NCBI GenBank assembly: GCA_023433825.1
Contig: JAEYTU010000534.1
Location: 1-5,959, forward strand
Direction of reading: 5' to 3'
From: Planctomycetota bacterium
Lineage (GTDB): Bacteria; Planctomycetota; UBA1135; UBA2386
Length of the DNA: 5,959 nt
Numbering within the stretch: the stretch's first letter is position 1; the number at the start of each line of letters is the position of its first letter. The notes beneath the pieces were generated by a model. It was not told the DNA's origin. It did not search any database and was given only the letters and a program-made list of their open reading frames with translations. The position numbers and the translations under genes are program-made. Shown in pieces: positions 1 to 5,959 of this stretch.

Positions 1-1
1 G

Positions 2-409
2 CACACGCACGTCCGGCACCCGCACCTCCTCCGCGAGATGACCGCGACCGGCTTGCCGATCCGCGCCGACTCCCGCCGCCTGCGCCGCTGTTTGATCCGT
101 CGGGGAATTCCCTGCGCCGACACGTTCGTCGGCGGCGCCGGCCGCCGCCCGTTCTGGACCAGTGAACGTCTCCGCGCCGCGATCCGCTGCGTCCCGCTCG
201 GGTTGACCGAGTGGATGGTGCATCCCGGGACCGCCGACGGACTGCCTCCCGCCGTGCGCTATCGCGGTCAACGCGCCGTCGAGCTGACCGCACTCACGGC
301 ACCGGACCTGCCGCTCCTGCTGCGCTCGCACGGCATCGAACTCTCCGACTGGCGTCACTGCCGCGCCGACGCTCCACTTCGTCGCCCGAACCTGCCGGAG
401 GAGCAGTGA
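2..409 (+). CDS. ChbG/HpnK (YdjC-like) carbohydrate N-deacetylase, C-terminal part
   Basis: This is the last 135 codons of a gene that begins before the window; the frame is open from base 2 to the TGA at 407-409. Members of this family are metal-dependent TIM-barrel-like enzymes that remove N-acetyl groups from sugars such as chitooligosaccharides. Two stretches point to the family. The first visible residues, HTHVRHPHLL (2-31), resemble the histidine-rich DxHxHxH metal-site segment. TEWMVHPG at 206-229 matches the conserved TELMVHPG-type strand, followed by a spaced YRGQRAVELTAL (R..EL..L) segment and the usual terminal helix and strand. The N-terminal aspartate pair of the active site is outside the window, so activity cannot be judged. 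The stop codon abuts or overlaps the next gene's start, which implies one operon. The family is fairly sure; the substrate is unknown, and a role in hopanoid or glycan metabolism is equally possible. Confidence 0.72.
   Translation, partial: HTHVRHPHLLREMTATGLPIRADSRRLRRCLIRRGIPCADTFVGGAGRRPFWTSERLRAAIRCVPLGLTEWMVHPGTADGLPPAVRYRGQRAVELTALTAPDLPLLLRSHGIELSDWRHCRADAPLRRPNLPEEQ
397..403 (+). promoter_or_regulatory. Shine-Dalgarno sequence for the ATP-grasp/GT4 gene
   Basis: The purine run GGAGGAG lies within the last codons of the deacetylase gene. It is 11 bases before the ATG at 415 and only 2 bases before an in-frame GTG at 406. If only the leading GGAGG is paired, the gaps are 13 and 4 bases. 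The GTG would overlap the upstream TGA as GTGA, a common translational-coupling arrangement. Spacing alone does not settle the start, and the two choices differ by three residues. Confidence 0.6.
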
Positions 410-414
410 CGCCG

Positions 415-2340
415 ATGCGCCGCGAACTCGTCATCCTGAACAGCTCGCCGTACGGCAACAACGCGGACGAGCGGAGCAACCGACTGCTCTGCGAAGTCGC
501 GAGTTGGTTCGGACATGCGTGTCGCGTCGTCGCCGCGGACCGGATCGCGATGGCTGTCAGCGGCGCGATGTTTCCGACGTGGCCGCTCGGCGGCGTCGCC
601 GTGCCGCGCGCCGATCTACGTTCGACCTCCGACCTGTCCCAGTTCGCCGGCCTGCTTCGCGGGCTCGCCGCGGCCGACGCTCACTGTCTGGTGACGGCCG
701 CAGGGTTGATGCGGGCCGAGGACAAGCTCGCGACGCACTTCGCGCTCGCCGCCCGCGGGATCCCGTCGCTCCCGACCGTCGCGATCCGCGCGAGCTCCGA
801 GCCTGGCGCCGAACTCGCCGACGCCGTCGCGGCCGTTGGCGGCTTCCCGGTCGTGCTCAAGCATCCGATCGGTTGGGGCGGCATGGGCGTCTCCGTCTGC
901 CGCGATCTCGGAACGCTTCGCTCGATGCTGACGCTCGCGGATCAGCTCCGTCCGCGCGAGACGTTGATGATCCAGTCGTTCGTGCCGCACCGGTCGTCGG
1001 TGACCCTGCTCTCGGTCGGCGGCGAACTCGTCTCGTCGTTCCGCAGCTATCCCGCCGCCGACGAGTTCCGCACGAACCCGCGGTTCGGCGGCCGCACCGA
1101 GAAGATCCCCGGAACGCCCGAACTCGCACGCATCGCCGCCGACGCGCTCGACTCGTGCGGGTTGAGCTTCGGCAGCGTCGACTGCATCGAAGCCGACCAC
1201 GAACGTCTCGTCGTCGAGGTCAACTCGATGCCAGGTCTCTGGCCGAGCGAACGGGGCGATCGTCGCTTCGCCGAGGCGCTCGTCCGCCATGCGTTCGACG
1301 GCGACGTGCGACTCCCCAAGATCCTGCTCGTCGTCCCGTTTCCGCTCGAACACGCGCGCGGCAACAGCGTCGCCGCGCGCCGTCTGGTCCGCCGCCTGAC
1401 CGCCGAAGGTCTCGAAGTCGAGGTCGCCGTCGTCAGTGGCGCCGACGACGAGCCCGCTGCGATCGAACGCGTCCAACGTTTCGATCCGACCGTCGTCCAC
1501 GTCCTTCAGGCTTGGCGTTGCGGTCCGATCGCCGCCCGCATCGGCGCCGAGACGGGCAAGCCGATCGTGTTGTCGTTCCGAGGCACCGACGCCGAGGAAG
1601 CGCTCGACGACCCCGACCGCGCACCGGTGATCGGCGCCGCCGTGCAACGCGCACGCGTCGTCACCGGGTTGACCGCGCACCAGATCGAACGGGTCCGCAC
1701 GCGTTTCCCGCAGATGCCGACGCGTGCGTTCGTCGTGCCGCACGGCGTCGACGTCCAACTGGTCGGCAACGACGTCCAATCACGACTCGGACTCACCGGC
1801 AACCACCCGACCGTCGTCCACGTCGCCGGCGTTCGTCGAGTGAAGGGCTTCCCGTGGGCGTTCGAGGTCGTCGACGCACTCCGCGAGCGCGTGCCCGAAC
1901 TCCGCTACATCCTGATCGGCGAACTGCTCGAAGCCGACCTCGCACAGCCGTTGGCGCAGTTCCTCGCCACGCGTTCATGGGCGCACCACTTCGCGCACCT
2001 GTCGCACGACGACGCCCTCGGGCTGATGGCCACCGCCACCGCGACGTTGCACACGAGCGAGCGCGAAGGTCTCTCGAACGCACTTCTCGAGTCACTCGCG
2101 CTCGGCGTCCCGCCGATCGCCTACGACATCCCCGCGACCCGCGTCGCCGTCGAGCACGGTGTCGACGGGATGTTGTTCCAGACGCCGGCCCGCGCCGCCG
2201 ACGCGCTCGCACGCCTCGTCGCCGAACCTGGAATGCGTGCGGCGATCAGCGCCGTCGCGCAACGCAAGGCGAGCGACCACTTCAGCGAAGACGCCGAGTT
2301 CGAGGGTTACTTGACCGCCTATCGCAGCGCGCTCGCCTGA
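415..2340 (+). CDS. Fused RimK-like ATP-grasp ligase and GT4 glycosyltransferase
   Basis: A 641-residue two-domain protein with no visible signal peptide or membrane segment, so probably cytosolic. Residues 1 to about 300 are RimK-like ATP-grasp: a pre-grasp domain with a VPR motif, EDK at 102-104, the ATP-binding lysine K149 followed by glycine loop GWGGMG (153-158), IQSFV (186-190, where the family usually has QEF), EFRTN (217-221), D256, and the Mg-binding strand VEVNSMPG with E268 and N270. Such enzymes join a carboxylate to an amine through an acyl phosphate. Residues from about 303 are a GT-B, GT4-like glycosyltransferase: an N-terminal strand with a GNSVAARR loop, the donor-phosphate pair R474 and K477 in GVRRVKG, and the EX7E motif E551-E559 in EREGLSNALLE. 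ATG 415 was chosen because the protein then begins at the first beta strand; GTG 406 is possible. Acceptor, donor sugar and ligated acid cannot be told from sequence. Both domains keep their key residues, so both are probably active. Confidence 0.88.
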   Translation: MRRELVILNSSPYGNNADERSNRLLCEVASWFGHACRVVAADRIAMAVSGAMFPTWPLGGVAVPRADLRSTSDLSQFAGLLRGLAAADAHCLVTAAGLMRAEDKLATHFALAARGIPSLPTVAIRASSEPGAELADAVAAVGGFPVVLKHPIGWGGMGVSVCRDLGTLRSMLTLADQLRPRETLMIQSFVPHRSSVTLLSVGGELVSSFRSYPAADEFRTNPRFGGRTEKIPGTPELARIAADALDSCGLSFGSVDCIEADHERLVVEVNSMPGLWPSERGDRRFAEALVRHAFDGDVRLPKILLVVPFPLEHARGNSVAARRLVRRLTAEGLEVEVAVVSGADDEPAAIERVQRFDPTVVHVLQAWRCGPIAARIGAETGKPIVLSFRGTDAEEALDDPDRAPVIGAAVQRARVVTGLTAHQIERVRTRFPQMPTRAFVVPHGVDVQLVGNDVQSRLGLTGNHPTVVHVAGVRRVKGFPWAFEVVDALRERVPELRYILIGELLEADLAQPLAQFLATRSWAHHFAHLSHDDALGLMATATATLHTSEREGLSNALLESLALGVPPIAYDIPATRVAVEHGVDGMLFQTPARAADALARLVAEPGMRAAISAVAQRKASDHFSEDAEFEGYLTAYRSALA

Positions 2341-2354
2341 CCGCCGAATCGTGC

Positions 2355-2370
2355 GACGCCGTCCGGCGTC
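2355..2370. terminator. Small GC hairpin between convergent genes, possible bidirectional terminator
   Basis: GACGCC and GGCGTC form a perfect 6-bp stem around a GTCC loop. It sits in the 28-base space between the plus-strand stop at 2340 and the minus-strand stop at 2369, overlapping the latter. The position suits a terminator serving both transcripts. Neither strand has a T-run after the stem, and short stems are frequent by chance in such GC-rich DNA, so this is only a candidate. Confidence 0.3.
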
Positions 2371-3985
2371 ACGGCGCGATGCGCAACCGGCGGCCGGGCG
2401 GGAAGGCGATCCATGGCGCCGCGACTCCCGGATCGGGGACCACGGCTGCCTGCACGACGATGTCGAGTCCGACCATCGTCGTGTCGTTCGGGATCGGCAC
2501 CGGCAGTGACGTCTGCCCGCGCAGCGCGACCGGCACGACGATCTCGGTCGTCGGCAACCAGTAGAAGCGAAGCGGACGCGGCAGGAACTGCGGGAACTCG
2601 TCGGTGATCCCGACGACGAAGAACGCCGACAGCCCCGGCGGAAGGTCGACCGACCACGTCGTGTTCGTGCCGATTCGCGGCGCGCGGGGCTGCACGTCCA
2701 TCGATCCGAGGTGCGCGACGCTTCGCGGGCGAACGACGTTGACGGTGCCCGCGACGCTCGCCGTCGTGAAGCAGTCGCTGACGTTCGCACCGACGGTCTG
2801 AGCCTGCAGCGAACCGCCGAGCATCACCGACTCGCGAATCTCGACGGCCACCGTGCCACGCGTCGTCGTCGTGCCGCCGGACATCACGGTCTCGACGATG
2901 CTCGGCGTTCCGCCCGTCGTGCCGATCGCGAGCGCACAGTTCGTCAGTCGGTTGCCGATCGCCACGATCGGCCCCGCGCCGCCGAGCACCTCGACACTCT
3001 CCGTCAGCCGCGAGTCTTCGAGCTGCGTCGTCGTGTCGGCGCCGAGCGGATGAATCCGCAGCGCCGTGCCGCCAACCGCCGGCGCCAGATCGAGCATCCG
3101 CATCGTCAACACCGCGCGGCCGGCGGCATGACCTTCGAACGCGAACCCGGTTTGGGCGCCGATGCTCGTCACGTGTGTCGCGTCGAGCACGACCATCCGA
3201 TCACTCGTCGGCGCCAATCGCGCGAAGCGGATCCCATTCGCCGTGCCGTCGAACAGGCATCGCTCGAACGTGTACGTCGTCCGCCCGCCCGGTCCGAGCG
3301 TCACGTCGATGCCGACGCTGCCGCCGATCACCGTCACGTCGGAGAAGAACACGTCGGCACCGAGGCCGCCGCCGCGATTCCGTCCGACGTCCTGCAACTC
3401 GATCGCCGTCGGGACGTTGCGGAACGTGCACCGCGCGACGTTGACCCGCGTGTCGCCGCCGTCGACGGCCAGCAGGATCCGCAGCGCGCACTCGGTTTGC
3501 CCTTCGAACGTCACCGACTCGATCAGCGAGCCGTACAGCGTCCGACTCTGGTTGATCACGATCCCGACCCGGCCGCCGCGAATCGTCAGGTTGCGGAAGT
3601 CGCAGAAGTCGGAGTCGGCGCGAATGCCGCGCGTGCCGTTGACGTCGATGACCGGCACGCCGAACGAGCCGCCGAGCAGGAAGCCGTGATACGTATCGAG
3701 GATCGGGTCGAGGTCGCGTTCGAGCGTCAGTGTCGGCACGACGCGGACGTCGATCTCGGCGAACGCGATGTCACCGAACCCGCTGATCTGCGCCAGTTCC
3801 TCCGGCGACAGCGCCGAGATCGGCAGCGACTGATTGCTGAGCTGGATCGCCTCGTTCAGCGACAGCCATCGGTCGCCGACCTGACCGTGCGATCGCGGAT
3901 CGTTGATCAGCGCCAACGAATGCTGCGGCACCTGCGCACAGACGGCAGCCGACGACAGCAGCAGCGACGCGAACGTTCGGAGCAT
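2369..3985 (-). CDS. Secreted right-handed parallel beta-helix protein
   Basis: A 538-residue exported protein. Residues 1-17 (MLRTFASLLLSSAAVCA) are a signal peptide with a VCA cleavage site before Q18; this fixes the start at 3985, although the frame is open further upstream. Residues about 33-47 (HGQVGDRWLSLNEAI) resemble the SLREA-type N-terminal segment common in beta-helix proteins. From about 130 to 405 come repeated short strands and turns such as CDFRNLTIRGG, ESVTFEG, ARCTFRNV, SDVTVIGGSVGIDV and ERCLFDGTANGIRF, the pattern of pectate-lyase-like helices. Residues about 430-538 form a separate beta-rich module containing LPVPIPNDTTMVGLDIVVQA, a type I recognise from secreted proteins of deep-branching planctomycetes. 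No catalytic residues could be identified, so it may be a lyase or hydrolase, or a structural or adhesive surface protein. Cys16 is not a lipobox cysteine because valine precedes it. The gene lies 112 bases downstream of the M1 peptidase gene, with no obvious functional link. Confidence 0.8.
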   Translation of the reverse strand: MLRTFASLLLSSAAVCAQVPQHSLALINDPRSHGQVGDRWLSLNEAIQLSNQSLPISALSPEELAQISGFGDIAFAEIDVRVVPTLTLERDLDPILDTYHGFLLGGSFGVPVIDVNGTRGIRADSDFCDFRNLTIRGGRVGIVINQSRTLYGSLIESVTFEGQTECALRILLAVDGGDTRVNVARCTFRNVPTAIELQDVGRNRGGGLGADVFFSDVTVIGGSVGIDVTLGPGGRTTYTFERCLFDGTANGIRFARLAPTSDRMVVLDATHVTSIGAQTGFAFEGHAAGRAVLTMRMLDLAPAVGGTALRIHPLGADTTTQLEDSRLTESVEVLGGAGPIVAIGNRLTNCALAIGTTGGTPSIVETVMSGGTTTTRGTVAVEIRESVMLGGSLQAQTVGANVSDCFTTASVAGTVNVVRPRSVAHLGSMDVQPRAPRIGTNTTWSVDLPPGLSAFFVVGITDEFPQFLPRPLRFYWLPTTEIVVPVALRGQTSLPVPIPNDTTMVGLDIVVQAAVVPDPGVAAPWIAFPPGRRLRIAP

Positions 3986-4040
3986 CACGAGCGGATCGAA
4001 GAGACGAGCAAGAGGCGCGACGGAGAGGCGCGCACAATGC
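3986..4040 (-). promoter_or_regulatory. Pyrimidine-rich leader without Shine-Dalgarno sequence
   Basis: On the coding strand this leader of the beta-helix gene is rich in C and T, for example CGCCTCTTGCTCGTCTCTTC at 3996-4015. No GGAG-like run occurs within 20 bases of the ATG. A -35/-10 pair could not be assigned with confidence. The leader contrasts with the GGAGGAG before the ATP-grasp gene. Initiation may be Shine-Dalgarno-independent, which is common in planctomycetes, or the transcript may have a short leader. Confidence 0.3.
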
Positions 4041-4060
4041 CCCAACCGCTGCGGTTCGGG
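4041..4060 (-). terminator. Imperfect inverted repeat after the aminopeptidase gene
   Basis: AACCGC and GCGGTT face each other around a single T at 4050. They are extended by CCC at 4041-4043 and GGG at 4058-4060, with one bulged C at 4057. As RNA from the minus strand this could fold as a stem of about seven pairs with a five-base loop, 38 bases after the M1 stop codon. No T-tract follows. It could be a weak or Rho-assisted terminator, or an operator for the beta-helix gene; the sequence does not decide between these. Confidence 0.3.
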
Positions 4061-4097
4061 AAGCCGCCGACAGGACGCGACGCCATCGGCGAATCCG

Positions 4098-5959
4098 TCA
4101 GCCGAACTTCGCGCGGATCCGCACCGCTCGCCGCAATCCGTCGAGCGCCTGCAACAACTTGCGGTCGACGTCGTCGGGCAAGGCGGCGTCGCGTCGGAAC
4201 GTCTCGACGATCTCCAGCGCCTCCGCCGACGCATGACCGTTGACGAACGCGTCGAGCCACGTCGGCAGGAAGAAGATCCGTCGGTTCGCCTTGACCCAGA
4301 GCGCGAGGTCCAGCGCGTCGCGGAGGTACGGAAGCGTCAACGAGGACTGACCTGGGAAGTGGAAGAACGGCAGGCTCTCGGCCATCCATTGCTCCGGTGG
4401 TTCGCCGGCCTCGCGGTACGACGCGAACCACTGCGCCTTCGCGTCCGCGCTTCGCTCGGCGGCGCCGTGGATGTACGCGAGGCGCGTCGTCTCCGGATCG
4501 TCGGTCGCGGCGAGCCGGTCGAATGCATCCCGCCCGCGCCCGGCCGCCATCAACGCCGTCGCAGCCAGGAAGCGATCGCGCGCGCCGAGCGCGAGTTCGT
4601 GAGGCGGCGTGCCGTCGGTCGTCAGCACTGCTTCGCACAGTCGCATCGTCGCATCGTCGGTCGCGTGGCGTGCGAGGAAGCGGAACGCGTCGACGCGCGC
4701 CGACGGCGATTGCGCGTCCATCGTCAGGTGCAACAGCGACGCGAGCCGTTCGACGAACGGAGTCCCCGAAGCCTCGCTCATCCACCGCCGCGTGCAGGTC
4801 GCGAACGCACTGGTCAGCCAGCGCCGTGACTCGGCGTCGGTCTCGACGGCGAGCCGATCGATCGCCAGTCCCGCGAACACGCGCGGGTCGAGCTCGGCTT
4901 CGCGAACCGCTTCGAACAGGCTCGCGAGCGCGACCGAGCGCGCGAGTGGATCTGTCAGCGCACCGAGCGACGTGACGAGCCACTGCGTCGACGCCGCGTC
5001 GGGGACGAACTGCCCGTAGCAGACGTCGCGGGGGTTCAGCAGCAGCGCCGCAGGGCGCGTCGCACGCGGCAGGGTCGCCCGCGCGCCGTCGAGGTCGACG
5101 TTCAGCGTCGCCGTCGACCCGTCTTCGTCGACGACCAGCAGATCGAGGCGAAGGGGCCAGACGCGATCGCTGCCGTCGACCGCGCGCTGCTCGACGACGA
5201 TGGCATTCGCGCCGGCGTCGTGTCGCGCCGTCACGCGCGGCATTCCCGGATCGAGGATCCAGCGCGCCGACCACGCCGCCATGTCGGTCGACGACGACGC
5301 TTCGAGCGCGCGCACGAGATCGGTCCACTTCGCGTTCCCGAAGCGGTGCCGCTTCAGGAACGCGCGCACACCGTCGCGAAAACGTTCGTCGCCGAGGCGC
5401 GCACACAGCTCGCGCAGCACGGCCGGCGCCTTGTTGTAGACGATCGGTCCGTAGGCCGACTTCGCATCGGCGAGGTTGGCCAGCGACTGCCAGATCGGTG
5501 TCGTGCCCGGCGTGACGTCGACCTGATACGCGGCCGGCTTGACGTGCTGCAGGAAACGCAACCACGCATCCGACTCCGGCTCCAGCCGATCGAGCATCCG
5601 ATAGCCGTAGAACGTCGCGAAGCCCTCCTTCAGCCACAGATCGTCGAACCACGCCATCGTGACGAGGTTGCCGAACCACTGATGCGTGACCTCGTGGTAG
5701 ACGAGCACGCTGCGCCGCACGCGTTCGTCGACCGTCGGCGCGTGGTCGAACACCAGCGAACTCTCGCGATAGAAGATCGCGCCGGCGTGCTCCATCCCGC
5801 GGTACGGGAACCCCTGCAGCAACACGGCATCGAGCTTGCCGAACGGGTACGGCGTCGCGAACTCGTCGGCCAGCGCGGCGAGGCTGCGTTCGTGCAGCGC
5901 GACGAGCGTCTCGGCGTCGACGTGCTTCAACCGGCTGCGTCGCACGAACAGGCGAATGC
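4098..5959 (-). CDS. M1-family zinc aminopeptidase, N-terminal part missing
   Basis: The frame is open from the right edge to the TGA at 4098-4100, giving 619 complete codons; the first few hundred residues of a protein of about 900 lie outside. Enzymes of this family remove N-terminal amino acids from peptides. The catalytic signature is complete: HEVTH at 5682-5696, followed by 18 residues and the third zinc ligand E at 5625-5627 in WLKEGFATF, and the catalytic tyrosine at 5436-5438 in IVYNKAPAVL. The substrate-amine motif reads GMEHAG at 5781-5798 rather than the usual GAMEN or GGMEN. After the thermolysin-like domain comes a beta-sandwich (from about 5260 down to 5010), then an all-helical ERAP1_C-like domain to the stop. 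A GTG at 5943-5945 is in frame, but homologous sequence continues above it, so it is not the start. Whether it is exported is unknown because the N-terminus is not visible. Confidence 0.92.
   Translation of the reverse strand, partial: IRLFVRRSRLKHVDAETLVALHERSLAALADEFATPYPFGKLDAVLLQGFPYRGMEHAGAIFYRESSLVFDHAPTVDERVRRSVLVYHEVTHQWFGNLVTMAWFDDLWLKEGFATFYGYRMLDRLEPESDAWLRFLQHVKPAAYQVDVTPGTTPIWQSLANLADAKSAYGPIVYNKAPAVLRELCARLGDERFRDGVRAFLKRHRFGNAKWTDLVRALEASSSTDMAAWSARWILDPGMPRVTARHDAGANAIVVEQRAVDGSDRVWPLRLDLLVVDEDGSTATLNVDLDGARATLPRATRPAALLLNPRDVCYGQFVPDAASTQWLVTSLGALTDPLARSVALASLFEAVREAELDPRVFAGLAIDRLAVETDAESRRWLTSAFATCTRRWMSEASGTPFVERLASLLHLTMDAQSPSARVDAFRFLARHATDDATMRLCEAVLTTDGTPPHELALGARDRFLAATALMAAGRGRDAFDRLAATDDPETTRLAYIHGAAERSADAKAQWFASYREAGEPPEQWMAESLPFFHFPGQSSLTLPYLRDALDLALWVKANRRIFFLPTWLDAFVNGHASAEALEIVETFRRDAALPDDVDRKLLQALDGLRRAVRIRAKFG

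Noticed and set aside
616..1779. Minus-strand open frame of about 387 codons opposite the ATP-grasp/GT4 gene
   Set aside because: It is rich in D, R, G and A with no motif; the opposite strand carries a well-supported gene across the whole span.
504..2564. Plus-strand open frame of about 686 codons inside and past the ATP-grasp/GT4 gene
   Set aside because: The translation is extremely arginine-rich with low-complexity RRR runs and no recognisable domain. It overlaps a gene with clear motifs, so it is an artefact of high GC content.
3935..3985. Lipoprotein signal at Cys16 of the beta-helix protein
   Set aside because: The residue before the cysteine is valine and there is no L-x-A/G/S-C lipobox; VCA followed by Q fits signal peptidase I better.
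3986..4234. N-terminal extension of the beta-helix protein by 83 residues
   Set aside because: The extension is arginine- and cysteine-rich, would overlap the aminopeptidase 3' end, and would bury the signal peptide.
2711..4243. Plus-strand open frame of about 510 codons opposite the beta-helix gene
   Set aside because: The product is dominated by arginine, alanine and aspartate without domain-like structure. The minus-strand frame has a signal peptide and beta-helix periodicity.
3985..5679. Second long minus-strand frame of about 564 codons over the aminopeptidase gene
   Set aside because: It is arginine-rich and motif-free, and the alternative frame carries HEXXH-18-E and the rest of the M1 signature.
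1..5959. Defence system, CRISPR array, mobile element or tRNA gene
   Set aside because: No direct repeats with spacers, transposase or integrase motifs, terminal inverted repeats or cloverleaf sequence were seen. The genes look like chromosomal metabolic and cell-envelope genes with uniform composition.

Overview
The window is a GC-rich bacterial segment (about two-thirds G+C by eye, with strong G/C preference at third codon positions). It holds four protein-coding genes in two convergent blocks and almost no spare DNA. I see no RNA gene, insertion sequence, CRISPR array or long repeat. Three things suggest a deep-branching planctomycete: the secreted beta-helix protein with its characteristic C-terminal beta-rich module, the GMEH-type M1 aminopeptidase, and the mixture of Shine-Dalgarno and non-Shine-Dalgarno starts. 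This assignment is inference; a myxobacterium-like genome is the main alternative.

Plus strand, 1-2340: the 3' end of a ChbG/HpnK (YdjC-like) carbohydrate N-deacetylase gene is directly followed by a 641-residue two-domain protein. That protein has a RimK-like ATP-grasp ligase at its N-terminus and a GT4 (GT-B fold) glycosyltransferase at its C-terminus. The two genes touch or overlap, so they are probably translationally coupled and functionally linked. Deacetylase, ATP-dependent amide ligase and GT4 glycosyltransferase is the same enzymatic logic as mycothiol and bacillithiol biosynthesis, although the deacetylase and ligase come from other families. A pathway that glycosylates something, unmasks an amine and acylates it with an amino acid is therefore a reasonable hypothesis, but the product is unknown. 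This is the most interesting part of the window.

Minus strand, 5959-2369: an M1-family zinc aminopeptidase, whose N-terminal part lies beyond the right edge of the window, is followed after a 112-base gap by a gene for an exported parallel beta-helix protein of 538 residues. The gap contains an imperfect inverted repeat and a pyrimidine-rich leader with no Shine-Dalgarno sequence, so the second gene may have its own promoter. The two blocks converge at 2340/2369, with 28 bases between stop codons and a small GC hairpin there.
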